Source: Candidatus Roizmanbacteria bacterium RIFCSPLOWO2_01_FULL_41_22 (GTDB taxonomy: Bacteria; Patescibacteriota; Microgenomatia; UBA1406; GWC2-37-13). From it: 41,093 bases of DNA. The notes beneath the pieces were generated by a model, which was not told the DNA's origin, did not search any database, and worked only from the letters and a program-made list of their open reading frames with translations. Where the stretch lies: the NCBI GenBank assembly GCA_001789805.1, contig MGAR01000010.1, positions 22,896 through 63,988 of the forward strand, written 5' to 3'. Positions 7,372 through 15,795 of the stretch are shown one piece after another. The stretch's first letter is position 1. Each line of letters starts with the position of its first letter. The position numbers and the translations under genes were made by a program.

Positions 7372-9456
7372 TTACTGCAGAATTATTCTGCTGTCTGCCG
7401 CCTTTATTGTCGACCCCTGGACAAACAGGGGATTGATATCAATCTCCTTAATCTCGGTCACTTTTTCGAGCAACACGCCAAGCTTCATTGCCACTTCATA
7501 AAGTGGTTGGACGGCAAGCGGCGGTTTACCGCGAAAACCGCTAATTAATTTGGCAAACTTAGATTTAATCAATGTTTTTTGAAAACAATCAAAAGAAAAA
7601 GGATATACAAAATACACCGCCTCTTTGAGTAATTCAGCAAAAATGCCACCCATCCCCAAAAGAATCACCGGTCCAAACACCGGATCGCGTTTGGCTCCAA
7701 GCAAAAGCTCATAACCCAACGCCATCGGTTGTACATAACATCCTCTGGCCTCTTGATTTTGCATAATTTTCCGAAACGAAAAATACAGTTCATCTAATGA
7801 TTTGATGTTGGAAAAAACACCCCTGACCTCGGTTTTATGAGTGATAGTTTCTGAAGCAATTTTTAGGACAGCCGGAAAGGAGACCTGCGTCATGGCATGT
7901 GATAGATCAGAAATTGAGCTGGCAAAAGAAGTGTTAACGCCTTCAATGCCGGAGAGCGAAATAACATCCAGCGAATCTTGCATATTAACAATTTTCTGGT
8001 CCTGGTATGTAATTAAAATTTTTTCAATTTCCGGCCGGTTGGCAACAACCGACAATGTCTGTATCAGGTTGCTATCACGACGGGAAGCCTGTTTTTGCCA
8101 CTCCAAAAAGGTGTTGATTTTGTCAAGCGCCACCGGCAAGCCGTCATAAGTTTTGAAATAGGGGATATGGTTGTCTTCAAAAAAATGCAGTGTCTTGGCC
8201 ATGGATTTTTTACCCATAAAGACCGGATAAATTGGCTTATCGATTTTCCGCTGAGCTTTGGCCACCACTTTAGCGGTTTTTAATATCTCAGTATTGGCCT
8301 GCGGAGTCAGAAGAACCACTACTGAGCCAATATTTTTTTCCTTTAAAGTTGAGAAAATTGCCCTTTCATAATCAAAAGCACTGGCATCGCCTAAAAGATC
8401 AATCGGGTTATGGACGGTAATTTTTTTTGCTTCTTCAAAAGCGCGATACAGGTCTTCTTTTGTATCTTCGGAGATTGTCACTAAAGATAACTGATTTTTT
8501 ATCAGATCGTCAGCCAGCAACACACCCAATCCACCAGCATTGGAAAGCACCAGTGTCGAGCGCGAGCTGGGGACACGTTTAAAGCTAAATAATCTCAGTA
8601 AGTTAAGAAACTCCGAAAAACCATTGGCTCGAATCGCTCCTGACTGGCCAAAAACCGCACTATAAATATCGTCATCACCCACCAAACCCCCGGTATGGGA
8701 AAGTGCCGCTTGAGAGCCTTCCTCAGTTGAGCCGGACTTTAAAATCACAACCGGCTTTACCTTGCAGGTTGCCGTTAATATTTTTCTAAACTTTTGACCT
8801 ATCCGTACATCTTCCAAATACATCCCGATTACCTCAGTTTGCTTGTCGTTTTTCAGAAAATCCAACACTTCAGTCTCGTCAATCACCGCTTTGTTACCCA
8901 AGCTAACAAAATGAGAAAAACCCAGGTTTTGGTGTCCGGCGTAATAATCGACCATCACGCTACCCAAAGCGCCCGACTGGGAAATAAAGCCGATATTACC
9001 GGCAGGCGAGGAGCCTTTCAAAAAAGTGGCATTAATGCCAAGGCTGGTATTGATAAAGCCTAAGCAGTTTGGTCCCAAAACAGTGATACCGAATTTTTCG
9101 GCTTTTTCGATCAACTCTTCCTCAAGCTTTTTTCCTTCCTTACCCGACTCCTTAAAGCCCGCCGCATAAACGATGGCGTTTTGACAACCAACAGACTTGA
9201 TCTCATCAAGGTAAGGGATGATCATTTTGGCCGGTAAAGCAACAATCGCCAAGTCGATCTTATCGTTAATGTCTTTAATTGACGGATATACTTTTTGTTC
9301 CAGTATTGCGCTGTGTTTGGGATTAACCAAATAAATCTTACCTTTATAGCCCTGGTCAAACATGTTTTTCAACACCAGATAGCCGATTTTCTGAGGATTG
9401 GCAGAGACCCCCACAATCACCACTGATTTGGGATAAAAAAACGAATTCAGGTCCAT
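7372..9456 (-). CDS. Acyl-CoA synthetase, ADP/NDP-forming (acetate-CoA ligase type)
   Basis: This 694-residue fusion carries both halves of ADP-forming acetyl-CoA synthetase, which converts acyl-CoA, ADP and phosphate to the acid, CoA and ATP. The N-terminal CoA-binding Rossmann domain has SVVIVGVSANPQKIGY. The ligase part has GPNCLGF, ISQSGALGS and ALSHTGGLVGDD, where the His is the known phosphorylated residue region. The C-terminal part is an ATP-grasp domain with VLKIASETITHKTEVRGV and EIKEIDINPLFV. In a reduced fermentative cell it is a likely source of ATP by substrate-level phosphorylation. I start at ATG9456 rather than the in-frame TTG one codon earlier. A TATACT lies 6 nt upstream. 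Substrate range cannot be read from sequence. Confidence 0.93.
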   Translation of the reverse strand: MDLNSFFYPKSVVIVGVSANPQKIGYLVLKNMFDQGYKGKIYLVNPKHSAILEQKVYPSIKDINDKIDLAIVALPAKMIIPYLDEIKSVGCQNAIVYAAGFKESGKEGKKLEEELIEKAEKFGITVLGPNCLGFINTSLGINATFLKGSSPAGNIGFISQSGALGSVMVDYYAGHQNLGFSHFVSLGNKAVIDETEVLDFLKNDKQTEVIGMYLEDVRIGQKFRKILTATCKVKPVVILKSGSTEEGSQAALSHTGGLVGDDDIYSAVFGQSGAIRANGFSEFLNLLRLFSFKRVPSSRSTLVLSNAGGLGVLLADDLIKNQLSLVTISEDTKEDLYRAFEEAKKITVHNPIDLLGDASAFDYERAIFSTLKEKNIGSVVVLLTPQANTEILKTAKVVAKAQRKIDKPIYPVFMGKKSMAKTLHFFEDNHIPYFKTYDGLPVALDKINTFLEWQKQASRRDSNLIQTLSVVANRPEIEKILITYQDQKIVNMQDSLDVISLSGIEGVNTSFASSISDLSHAMTQVSFPAVLKIASETITHKTEVRGVFSNIKSLDELYFSFRKIMQNQEARGCYVQPMALGYELLLGAKRDPVFGPVILLGMGGIFAELLKEAVYFVYPFSFDCFQKTLIKSKFAKLISGFRGKPPLAVQPLYEVAMKLGVLLEKVTEIKEIDINPLFVQGSTIKAADSRIILQ

Positions 9457-9462
9457 CAAATC

Positions 9463-9468
9463 AGTATA
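9463..9468 (-). promoter_or_regulatory. -10 box (TATACT) of the acyl-CoA synthetase gene
   Basis: On the minus strand TATACT ends 6 nt before ATG9456, placing the predicted +1 on the start codon itself. The box sits in the 42-nt gap after the upstream glycosyltransferase gene, so the gene can be expressed on its own. Confidence 0.5.
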
Positions 9469-9498
9469 GCGAATTACGCCGTGGTTTTGTTAATTGGT

Positions 9499-11388
9499 TT
9501 AGAGTTGACGTTGATAGATTCTAATGACCGGATGATCAAACGCGCTATATGATTCTTCCGCCGTCTCATCAGGAAAAACCACAAATTGTTGGCCTAATAA
9601 TTCAATTTGCGGGAAAGAAGCAAATTCCGCCACCTTTTTAAAACCCAGTTTTCCCGAAAATAATTTTCGGTAATACTCAACCAGTTGGGGATATTTGTAC
9701 TCCAGTTTCGCGCAACGGTCCACCCAATAGGCACTAAAAAAAATCAGCGTTGGATTTTGGTCCCTCAATTGACCAGAATCAGGTTTCTCACAGGTGAAAT
9801 TCATAAACACCCGCCGCGACGGAACGAAAATGTAATCTGCTTGTTTTAAATTGTTATCAAGAGCTGCCTGCAGTACGGGAACGTTCTCCAGCTCATAAAA
9901 ATTAAAAGGGGAATACGAATAGTGTTTATTTTCCAAAAAGCGCCGGTTACTGGTAGGGTTTTCAATTGGCATATCAACCACGTTGGCAGTTTCTGAAAGA
10001 ATATGAGCTTGAGCAGGTATATTCTTATATATCCATTCCGACGCCTGAAAACGCACATCCGGCTTCAAGTACACCGAAAGATATGCAACTCCAGGCAATG
10101 CCGCCGCTATTATAATCAACAAAAAAATAAACCTCAAGATACCATGCCGGTAATCAAACTTTACTAAACTGCGACTTGATAAATGGCTCAGTATTAAATA
10201 AATTTGAACCAAGAGAAGCACTGCCAGAAGCACCATTATCGGAAAAACCGGTGCCATAAAACGCGTCCATTTAACAAATAAAAAAGCGCTTGGCAAAAAA
10301 TATACTAAAAAAGCCAGCCTAATAATGTTAAATAATCGGTTTGTAGGAAATAGAAAAAAACCTAACAAAAACAACAGTAAGATCGGCCAACCCAGAGAAT
10401 ATGAAAAGATATTAATAAACTGAAAAACCAACGGGACAGAATTGACAAACTGCTGGGTATAGAAAGCAATATACCGGCCGGTGGCTACATCTGTCTCGTA
10501 GCGCATGGAGCCAATAAAATCGGTAAAATCGATAAGGTTATAAGGGGAAGCTAAGACACCAATAATCAGCGTCAGACTTAGCATATTCATCGTAGCAAAA
10601 AAGATACTTAGCAGTTTTCGGGTCTGGCCGTTTTTAAAAAAGTACCAGATTATCGCGGCCAGTGGCACAACTGTAAATATGAGAGCCGACACTTTGGTCG
10701 CTACGGCCAGACCCGAAAAAACACCGGAAACAAAGATATATTTTTTTATCGACATCTGCTCCAAAAACAGTTTGAGGCTAAAAAATAAAATTAGTAGATA
10801 AAAGAACATCAGCAGTGATTCTGTAGTGCCAAAATGAGCCAGCTGTATCAGTCCGGGTGAAAAAATAAATAAACTAGCTACTATGAAAGAAAAACTTGTT
10901 AAAGAAAAAAAACCGCTTAGACGACTTTGACTTTTAAGGTTGGGAAAAAAAAGAAAAGTTATCTTAAGTAGGATCAAAATCGTAAGAAACGACCCAAAGG
11001 CGGAGATGGCACGAAGAACCAAAACCGCTTGGGTAAAACTGATTGGAGTAGTTCCAAAACTAAACAGCCACTTGTAACCCATGAGTAAAAAGTATCCTAG
11101 ATAAAGCGGCAATTGACCGTAAGCAAAAAAATGTGGATTGAGGCAGTTGGCCAAATCTGCCCTTTCGCAACTCAGTTGGGTTAAGGCTACCGCCATATTT
11201 CTCTCATCCGGATGCATCGGGTAGGGCAGTCCCCAGTTGAGTCCAGTAAACCGCGTATACAGGCTCAGAAACAAAAACAACCCACCGGCAACAAAAAACC
11301 AGTATTTTTTGAATAATTGTCTTAAGGCTACAAAAAAATTTAGTCCTGGATTTGTGAAAAATGCTTTTTGCACTTGATTTTTAACCAT
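9499..11388 (-). CDS. GT-C membrane glycosyltransferase (GT39/ArnT-like)
   Basis: This 629-residue protein has about 10-12 hydrophobic segments through residue 430, then a soluble C-terminal region of roughly 180 residues. After the first membrane helix is the acidic motif MHPDER (D61, E62), the hallmark of PMT/ArnT-type GT-C enzymes that use polyprenyl-phosphate sugars on the outer membrane face. The likely role is sugar transfer to envelope glycans or surface proteins; acceptor and sugar are unknown. On the minus strand it precedes the acyl-CoA synthetase gene. Upstream is TATAAT 9 nt before the ATG. It is separate from the glycan island at the right end of the window. Confidence 0.82.
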   Translation of the reverse strand: MVKNQVQKAFFTNPGLNFFVALRQLFKKYWFFVAGGLFLFLSLYTRFTGLNWGLPYPMHPDERNMAVALTQLSCERADLANCLNPHFFAYGQLPLYLGYFLLMGYKWLFSFGTTPISFTQAVLVLRAISAFGSFLTILILLKITFLFFPNLKSQSRLSGFFSLTSFSFIVASLFIFSPGLIQLAHFGTTESLLMFFYLLILFFSLKLFLEQMSIKKYIFVSGVFSGLAVATKVSALIFTVVPLAAIIWYFFKNGQTRKLLSIFFATMNMLSLTLIIGVLASPYNLIDFTDFIGSMRYETDVATGRYIAFYTQQFVNSVPLVFQFINIFSYSLGWPILLLFLLGFFLFPTNRLFNIIRLAFLVYFLPSAFLFVKWTRFMAPVFPIMVLLAVLLLVQIYLILSHLSSRSLVKFDYRHGILRFIFLLIIIAAALPGVAYLSVYLKPDVRFQASEWIYKNIPAQAHILSETANVVDMPIENPTSNRRFLENKHYSYSPFNFYELENVPVLQAALDNNLKQADYIFVPSRRVFMNFTCEKPDSGQLRDQNPTLIFFSAYWVDRCAKLEYKYPQLVEYYRKLFSGKLGFKKVAEFASFPQIELLGQQFVVFPDETAEESYSAFDHPVIRIYQRQL

Positions 11389-11397
11389 ATTCTTACT

Positions 11398-11403
11398 ATT
11401 ATA
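11398..11403 (-). promoter_or_regulatory. -10 box (TATAAT) of the GT-C gene
   Basis: On the minus strand TATAAT ends 9 nt before the ATG at 11388, giving a leader of about 3 nt at most. It lies in the divergent region shared with rpsF. Confidence 0.5.
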
Positions 11404-11469
11404 TGTTGATTGGATTCTATTATTTTAACTTATTCTGTTGACATAAAAAGAGATAAACGAAGCTGATAT

Positions 11470-11739
11470 ATGAATAACTACGAAATAACTTTCCTTCTGG
11501 AAGATTCCAAACACACCGAAACCATCAAAAAAGTGATAGTCGAGCTTGCCGGTAAAGTTATTGAGGAAAAACACTGGGGCAAGCAGTCTTTGGTCTACCC
11601 GATTAATAAAATCCTTGTTGCCGATTACTTCACCTGGAAGATTCAACTTGCCAAAGACAAACTGTCTGGTTTAAAAAAGACCCTTAATTTTGACAATCAT
11701 ATTATCCGTTTTCTTCTTCTCAAAAAAGAAGAAAGTTAA
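11470..11739 (+). CDS. rpsF: Small ribosomal subunit protein S6
   Basis: S6 is a 30S platform protein that binds 16S rRNA together with S18. The 89-residue length is close to the usual 95-130 minus the acidic tail. It begins NNYEITFLLEDSK and contains the conserved central KHWGKQSLVYPINK and the strand DYFTWKIQLA. It heads rpsF-ssb-rpsR, a gene order shared by most bacteria. It is divergent from the GT-C gene. A TTGACA is present at 11438-11443, but no -10 box follows at normal spacing. Confidence 0.93.
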   Translation: MNNYEITFLLEDSKHTETIKKVIVELAGKVIEEKHWGKQSLVYPINKILVADYFTWKIQLAKDKLSGLKKTLNFDNHIIRFLLLKKEES

Positions 11740-11750
11740 TTTACAAACTT

Positions 11751-11756
11751 TATAAT
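11751..11756 (+). promoter_or_regulatory. Possible internal -10 box before ssb
   Basis: TATAAT lies 14 nt before the ssb ATG in the rpsF-ssb gap. It could let ssb be expressed apart from rpsF. A -35 was not clear. Confidence 0.35.
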
Positions 11757-11770
11757 TTAAAGTTAAATTT

Positions 11771-12283
11771 ATGGCCAGCCGATCAATCAATAAAATCATG
11801 TTACTTGGTAATCTGACTCGCGATCCGGAACTGAAGTACACACCAGCCGGTACTGCTGTATGTACTTTTGGAGTAGCTACTAACCGTACTTGGACTACCA
11901 ACGATGGCCAAACCAAAGAAGATACTCAATTTCACCGCATTGTCGCCTGGCAAAAACTTGCCGAACTCTGCGGTAAATTGCTGGCAAAAGGCAGAAAAGT
12001 TTATCTTGAGGGTAGAATTACCTATCGTGAATATACCGATAAAAACGGTCAGCAAAGACAGATTACTGAGATTGTGCTTGACGATTTCATTGTATTTAGC
12101 GATGGCCGAAGGCCGCCGATGCAACAAGACAATACTAAAGACGAAAAAACCGTATCCGCAGATAAAAAGCCGGACGAAAAAAAACAGGAAGAAAAACCCA
12201 ATAAAGAAGAAAAAAAAGAAAACACCGAAGAGAAATCTTCGTCTGTAGAGGAAAAAGTAAATCCGGACGATATTCCATTTTAA
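11771..12283 (+). CDS. ssb: Single-stranded DNA-binding protein
   Basis: SSB protects single-stranded DNA in replication, recombination and repair. The 170-residue protein has an N-terminal OB fold (residues 1-110) with the usual motifs INKIMLLGNLTRDPEL, FHRIVAWQKLAELCGKLLAKGRKVYLEGRI and a closing strand. A highly charged Lys/Glu linker (about 118-160) follows, then the acidic tip DDIPF that recruits partner proteins. The linker is poor in Gly and Gln and rich in KKxE repeats, unlike E. coli. It lies between rpsF and rpsR as in most bacteria. Confidence 0.96.
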   Translation: MASRSINKIMLLGNLTRDPELKYTPAGTAVCTFGVATNRTWTTNDGQTKEDTQFHRIVAWQKLAELCGKLLAKGRKVYLEGRITYREYTDKNGQQRQITEIVLDDFIVFSDGRRPPMQQDNTKDEKTVSADKKPDEKKQEEKPNKEEKKENTEEKSSSVEEKVNPDDIPF

Positions 12284-12302
12284 TTTAATAAGACATTAAT
12301 TT

Positions 12303-12512
12303 ATGGCAAAATGTTTTTACTGTAAATATAAACTTACACCCGATTACAAAGACACTGAGAATCTCAGTAAATTTCTGACTTCACGGATGAAAATTGTTGG
12401 TCGGGAAAAGAGCGGAGTCTGTGCCAAACACCAAAGAGGACTGACAAAACACATCAAATATGCCCGTTATCTCGCCTTGATTCCTTATACCTCTTACCAG
12501 GGCTTGCGATAA
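12303..12512 (+). CDS. rpsR: Small ribosomal subunit protein S18, zinc-binding form
   Basis: S18 pairs with S6 on the 30S platform. The 69-residue protein contains the conserved YKDTENLSKFLTSRMKI and GLTKHIKYARYLALIPY core. It also has four candidate zinc ligands (C4, C7, C40, H43), as in the C+ forms of S18. It ends the rpsF-ssb-rpsR cluster, 19 nt after ssb. The promoter of the next gene appears to lie in its last codons. Confidence 0.95.
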   Translation: MAKCFYCKYKLTPDYKDTENLSKFLTSRMKIVGREKSGVCAKHQRGLTKHIKYARYLALIPYTSYQGLR

Positions 12513-12522
12513 TTGCTATAAT
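12494..12522 (+). promoter_or_regulatory. Promoter of the barrel-sandwich orphan gene
   Basis: TTACCA (12494-12499), a 17-bp spacer and TATAAT (12517-12522) precede the ATG at 12529 by 6 nt, so the transcript should start on the ATG. The -35 part lies inside the end of rpsR. Confidence 0.5.
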
Positions 12523-12528
12523 CAGGCA

Positions 12529-13242
12529 ATGAATCTAACCATTTATATTCCAAATCATCAAGAATTATTAGTCAGTGTCGGCCAAGATGTAGATTTGAAA
12601 AGCCCATTTCTCAAAAAAAGTTCTCCCACCAATGCGGTTTTAAAAATCAGCGAGTCTCTTGGTTTCAGACCGGAAAGGATATTCAAGTTTCTGAAAAAAT
12701 TTGTTGGTGAAACCGTTAAAAAAGGTGAATTATTAGCCGAATATAAAACTTTTCTTTCTTCAAAACAGTTTGTCAGTAATTTTGAAGGTCTGATCAAAGA
12801 GGTCAACCATCAAACCGGTACGCTTCTTATTGAAACGGCTACTGATCAGAAAAACATTATCCCCTGTTTTTTCCAGGGAACAGTCATAGGCATAGACGGA
12901 AATCTACTTCAACTTCAGGTAAACGAGCTTGTTAAATATCAAACCCAACCGCAAAAAACATATACCGGCGGACAGGTGACTTATCATAAAGACAAAAATA
13001 AGCTAACCGAAGAAACGATTAGTAATAAATTTATCTGTGTTGAGGAGATTAAGCTTTTTGACCAGGTAAAACAGGAAACGTTGGGCGCTAATGGTTTTAT
13101 TACTTTATCAGATCTAAAAAAAGAGACTAAACTGCCTAAAATCAAGATCAAAAAGATCGAAGATTTCAAGCAAATCCTGGATGGCCATTTGCCCTATTGC
13201 ATAACCGGTGAGGATGATACTACAATATACTTTTACGCCTGA
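12529..13242 (+). CDS. Hypothetical protein with barrel-sandwich-like domain
   Basis: I do not recognise this 237-residue cytoplasmic protein as a named family. Residues about 60-105 (KKFVGETVKKGELLAEYK, then FEGLIKEVNHQTGTLLIE) follow the pattern of biotinyl/lipoyl or barrel-sandwich hybrid folds: a GxxVKKGE turn, then a second strand pair around a Gly. The lipoyl-type Lys turn is not evident, so covalent modification is not implied. The rest is strand-rich with a C-terminal alpha/beta segment (FKQILDGHLPYCITGEDD). It has its own promoter after rpsR. A link to ribosome or RNA polymerase work is possible from its position only. Confidence 0.7.
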   Translation: MNLTIYIPNHQELLVSVGQDVDLKSPFLKKSSPTNAVLKISESLGFRPERIFKFLKKFVGETVKKGELLAEYKTFLSSKQFVSNFEGLIKEVNHQTGTLLIETATDQKNIIPCFFQGTVIGIDGNLLQLQVNELVKYQTQPQKTYTGGQVTYHKDKNKLTEETISNKFICVEEIKLFDQVKQETLGANGFITLSDLKKETKLPKIKIKKIEDFKQILDGHLPYCITGEDDTTIYFYA

Positions 13243-13282
13243 TAAAAAAATTATTCAATAAAAAGTAAAAAATAAACGGCTT

Positions 13283-13311
13283 TTGAAGTAGAATTTTTTC
13301 AAGCGTATAAT
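13283..13311 (+). promoter_or_regulatory. Promoter of the S41 protease gene
   Basis: TTGAAG (13283-13288), 17 bp, TATAAT (13306-13311). The predicted start is near 13318, giving a leader of about 27 nt before ATG13345, longer than most others here. It probably drives both proteases. Confidence 0.65.
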
Positions 13312-13344
13312 AAAAAATTTAGTTAATTTACGACAGTTTTTTAT

Positions 13345-14610
13345 ATGAAATCTAATAAGCTGACTAATATCTTGCTCTATCTTTCAGTTGCTATTTTCTT
13401 GTTTGGGGTGGGATACAAAACCGGGGAGTATCAAACTAAAAATAGCCTCCGTCAACTGATTACCTACTCAGTCTTTACGCCCAATAACAAACAGACCGGC
13501 CAGACCAAAACCCTTGACTTTAGTCTGTTTTGGGACACTTGGGAAAAAATTGAAAACAAATATGTTGATAAAAAGAAAATCGATCCGAAAAAAATGTATT
13601 ACGGGGCAATAAAAGGCTTGGTGGCTTCTCTTGATGATCCTTACACTTTTTTTCTGACACCGGAGGAAAATAAGATAACCAAAGACTCGCTTGATGGAAA
13701 ATACGAAGGGATCGGGGCGCAGCTTGGTTTAAAAGAAAATCGGATTGTAATTATTGCTCCACTTAAAAATTCACCTGCGGAAAAAGCAGGTTTGAAATCG
13801 GGTGATATTGTGGCTAAAGTTGACGGAAAGTCAACCAAAGGCTGGAATCTGTATGATGCCGTCTCCAGAATCCGTGGCACAAAAGGGACAAAAGTCATCT
13901 TAACCGTGGAGAGAGTAAATGAAGATAAACCGCTTGATGTTCCAATTACCAGACAAGAATTAAAAGCGCCCTCAGTAGAACTCTCCTATGAAAAATTGGC
14001 GAGCTGTCAAAAGGAATGTGCCACAGTAGCCAATCTGAAACTAACTCAGTTTGGGGATGATACGGTCAAGGAATGGAATAAGTCAGTAGATGAGATTGCG
14101 CTCAAATGGAAAAATAAAGAAATTTCCGGCATGGTGCTTGATCTGAGAGATAATCCCGGTGGATATCTGGAAAGCTCAGTTGATATCGCGTCGGAATTTT
14201 TACCTGAAGGAAAACTAATCGTGAGCCAGAAATCAACCGACGCCTCGGCAATTGAGTACAATGTTACCAGGAAAGGTCGTCTGATAAATATCCCGATGGT
14301 GGTGCTAATAAATAAAGGGTCTGCTTCGGCCTCAGAAATTTTATCAGGCGCACTAAGAGACCATAAAAGAGCCGTGCTTGTGGGTGAAAAAAGCTTTGGC
14401 AAGGGATCGGTTCAGCAAGCGTTTGATCTGCAGGAGGGAGCCGGCGTCCATGTAACTATTGCCAAGTGGATACTACCAAAAGGGGACTGGATAAATGGCA
14501 AAGGCATCGAGCCAAATATTGTAGTTGAGAATCAATTGGATGGAGCCAACACTCTGACTCCTAAAACCGATCTGCAACTACAAAAAGCAGTCGGACTTGT
14601 CGCTAAGTAA
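13345..14610 (+). CDS. S41 family C-terminal processing peptidase (CtpA/Prc-like)
   Basis: This 421-residue protease has an N-terminal membrane anchor (about residues 9-25) and faces the cell exterior. A helical region with DDPYTFFLTPEE is followed by a PDZ domain (EGIGAQLG to VAKVDGKS, about 115-155) and the S41 catalytic core. The Ser/Lys dyad is S328 in GSASASEI and K353 in FGKGSVQ, spaced 25 residues as in Prc. The domain also has the substrate-pocket strand VLDLRDNPGGYLE. Such enzymes trim or degrade secreted proteins from their C-termini. The gene is followed 24 nt later by an HtrA gene, suggesting a joint envelope quality-control unit. Confidence 0.95.
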   Translation: MKSNKLTNILLYLSVAIFLFGVGYKTGEYQTKNSLRQLITYSVFTPNNKQTGQTKTLDFSLFWDTWEKIENKYVDKKKIDPKKMYYGAIKGLVASLDDPYTFFLTPEENKITKDSLDGKYEGIGAQLGLKENRIVIIAPLKNSPAEKAGLKSGDIVAKVDGKSTKGWNLYDAVSRIRGTKGTKVILTVERVNEDKPLDVPITRQELKAPSVELSYEKLASCQKECATVANLKLTQFGDDTVKEWNKSVDEIALKWKNKEISGMVLDLRDNPGGYLESSVDIASEFLPEGKLIVSQKSTDASAIEYNVTRKGRLINIPMVVLINKGSASASEILSGALRDHKRAVLVGEKSFGKGSVQQAFDLQEGAGVHVTIAKWILPKGDWINGKGIEPNIVVENQLDGANTLTPKTDLQLQKAVGLVAK

Positions 14611-14634
14611 AATATTATCAGTGTATTTATCGCT

Positions 14635-15792
14635 ATGAAAAAAACACTTTTCTTTTTAGCATTTATCATCATCTTCCTTGCTTACTTGTCCCAAAAAAAC
14701 ATTATTCCTCAGTTAAGTTTTCTCAACATCCCCAAACCCTCCACGTCTTCGTCTTTGACAACACCTCCCGAAAAACAAACGGTAGTTTATCAGGAATCGG
14801 TTATCACTAAGGTGGTGGCAGACGCACTACCCTCGGTGGTGACTGTTGGCATCAGTAAAACAACCACCACCGGTGATCGGATTCAAATCAATCCATCTGA
14901 CCCTTTTGGGCCTTTTCAAACTATTCCGGGCCAACAAAAACAAATCGAACAAAATATTGGCAGCGGCTTTATAATTACAGCCGACGGTCTGATCATTACC
15001 AACAAACACGTGATCGCGGATGATTCTGCTAAATACCAAGTTATCACAAATGACAAAAAAAAATACCTGGTTGAAAAAATCTATAGCGATCAACTAAATG
15101 ATCTGGCCATTCTGAAAATAGGTGCTTCGGGACTTAAACCGCTTAAACTTGGTGACTCTACTCATCTGCAACTAGGACAGCTGGCTATTGCGATTGGTAC
15201 GCCACTTGGTGAGTTTCAAAATACCGTGACCGCCGGAATAATTTCGGGCTTAGGCAGAGGTATCACTGCCGGTTCGCCCTTTGAAGGATTTGTGGAAAAA
15301 CTAGACGATGTAATCCAAACTGATGCCGCTATTAGCCCAGGCAACTCAGGCGGCCCGCTTCTTAATTCCGCCAGCCAGGTAATTGGCATTAATACTGCTA
15401 TTGCAAGTGAAGGTCAAAATATTGGTTTTGCCATCCCTGTCAATGTGATTAAAGAGCTCATTAAAAGCTTTAATGAACGAGGTGGTCAGTTTGAGCGTCC
15501 GTATATCGGCGTCCGCTACCAAATGGTCGATAAAAAAACCGCTATTCTGAATGATATTGTGGAAGGAGCATATATCAAACAGGTAATCGAAGACTCTCCC
15601 GCTTCTAAAGCAGGTCTGCAAGAAGAAGATATTATTACCGAATTTGACGGACAAAAAGTATCCGGGGATGATGACCAAAGTCTGGCTAAGATAATCAATG
15701 AGAAAAAAATCGGTGACCGGGTACAGATTAAAGTCTGGCGAAATGGAGAAGTTAAGACGTTTAGCCTCACTTTAGAAAGCTACAGCCAATAG
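14635..15792 (+). CDS. HtrA/DegP-like serine protease with PDZ domain
   Basis: This 385-residue protease has an N-terminal signal anchor (about residues 4-18), a low-complexity Ser/Thr/Pro linker, a trypsin-like S1C domain and one C-terminal PDZ domain (about 285-380). The catalytic triad reads H125 (TNKHVIAD), D156 (LNDLAILKI) and S238 (GNSGGPL). It is single-PDZ like DegS or HtrA1-type proteins and should act outside the membrane on misfolded or regulatory targets. It is downstream of the S41 protease and only 3 nt upstream of hisS, so the three may share a message. Confidence 0.95.
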   Translation: MKKTLFFLAFIIIFLAYLSQKNIIPQLSFLNIPKPSTSSSLTTPPEKQTVVYQESVITKVVADALPSVVTVGISKTTTTGDRIQINPSDPFGPFQTIPGQQKQIEQNIGSGFIITADGLIITNKHVIADDSAKYQVITNDKKKYLVEKIYSDQLNDLAILKIGASGLKPLKLGDSTHLQLGQLAIAIGTPLGEFQNTVTAGIISGLGRGITAGSPFEGFVEKLDDVIQTDAAISPGNSGGPLLNSASQVIGINTAIASEGQNIGFAIPVNVIKELIKSFNERGGQFERPYIGVRYQMVDKKTAILNDIVEGAYIKQVIEDSPASKAGLQEEDIITEFDGQKVSGDDDQSLAKIINEKKIGDRVQIKVWRNGEVKTFSLTLESYSQ

Positions 15793-15795
15793 TTT

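Noticed and set aside
11438-11443. Perfect TTGACA before rpsF
   Set aside because: No -10 box lies 16-18 bp downstream; the nearest candidates are at about 20-21 bp and overlap the ATG, so it was not called as a promoter.
5723-13242. Possible UGA recoding to Gly, as in some CPR lineages
   Set aside because: cysS, the MBL gene and the orphan at 12529 end in TGA at sensible lengths, as do later genes, and no conserved gene has an in-frame TGA.
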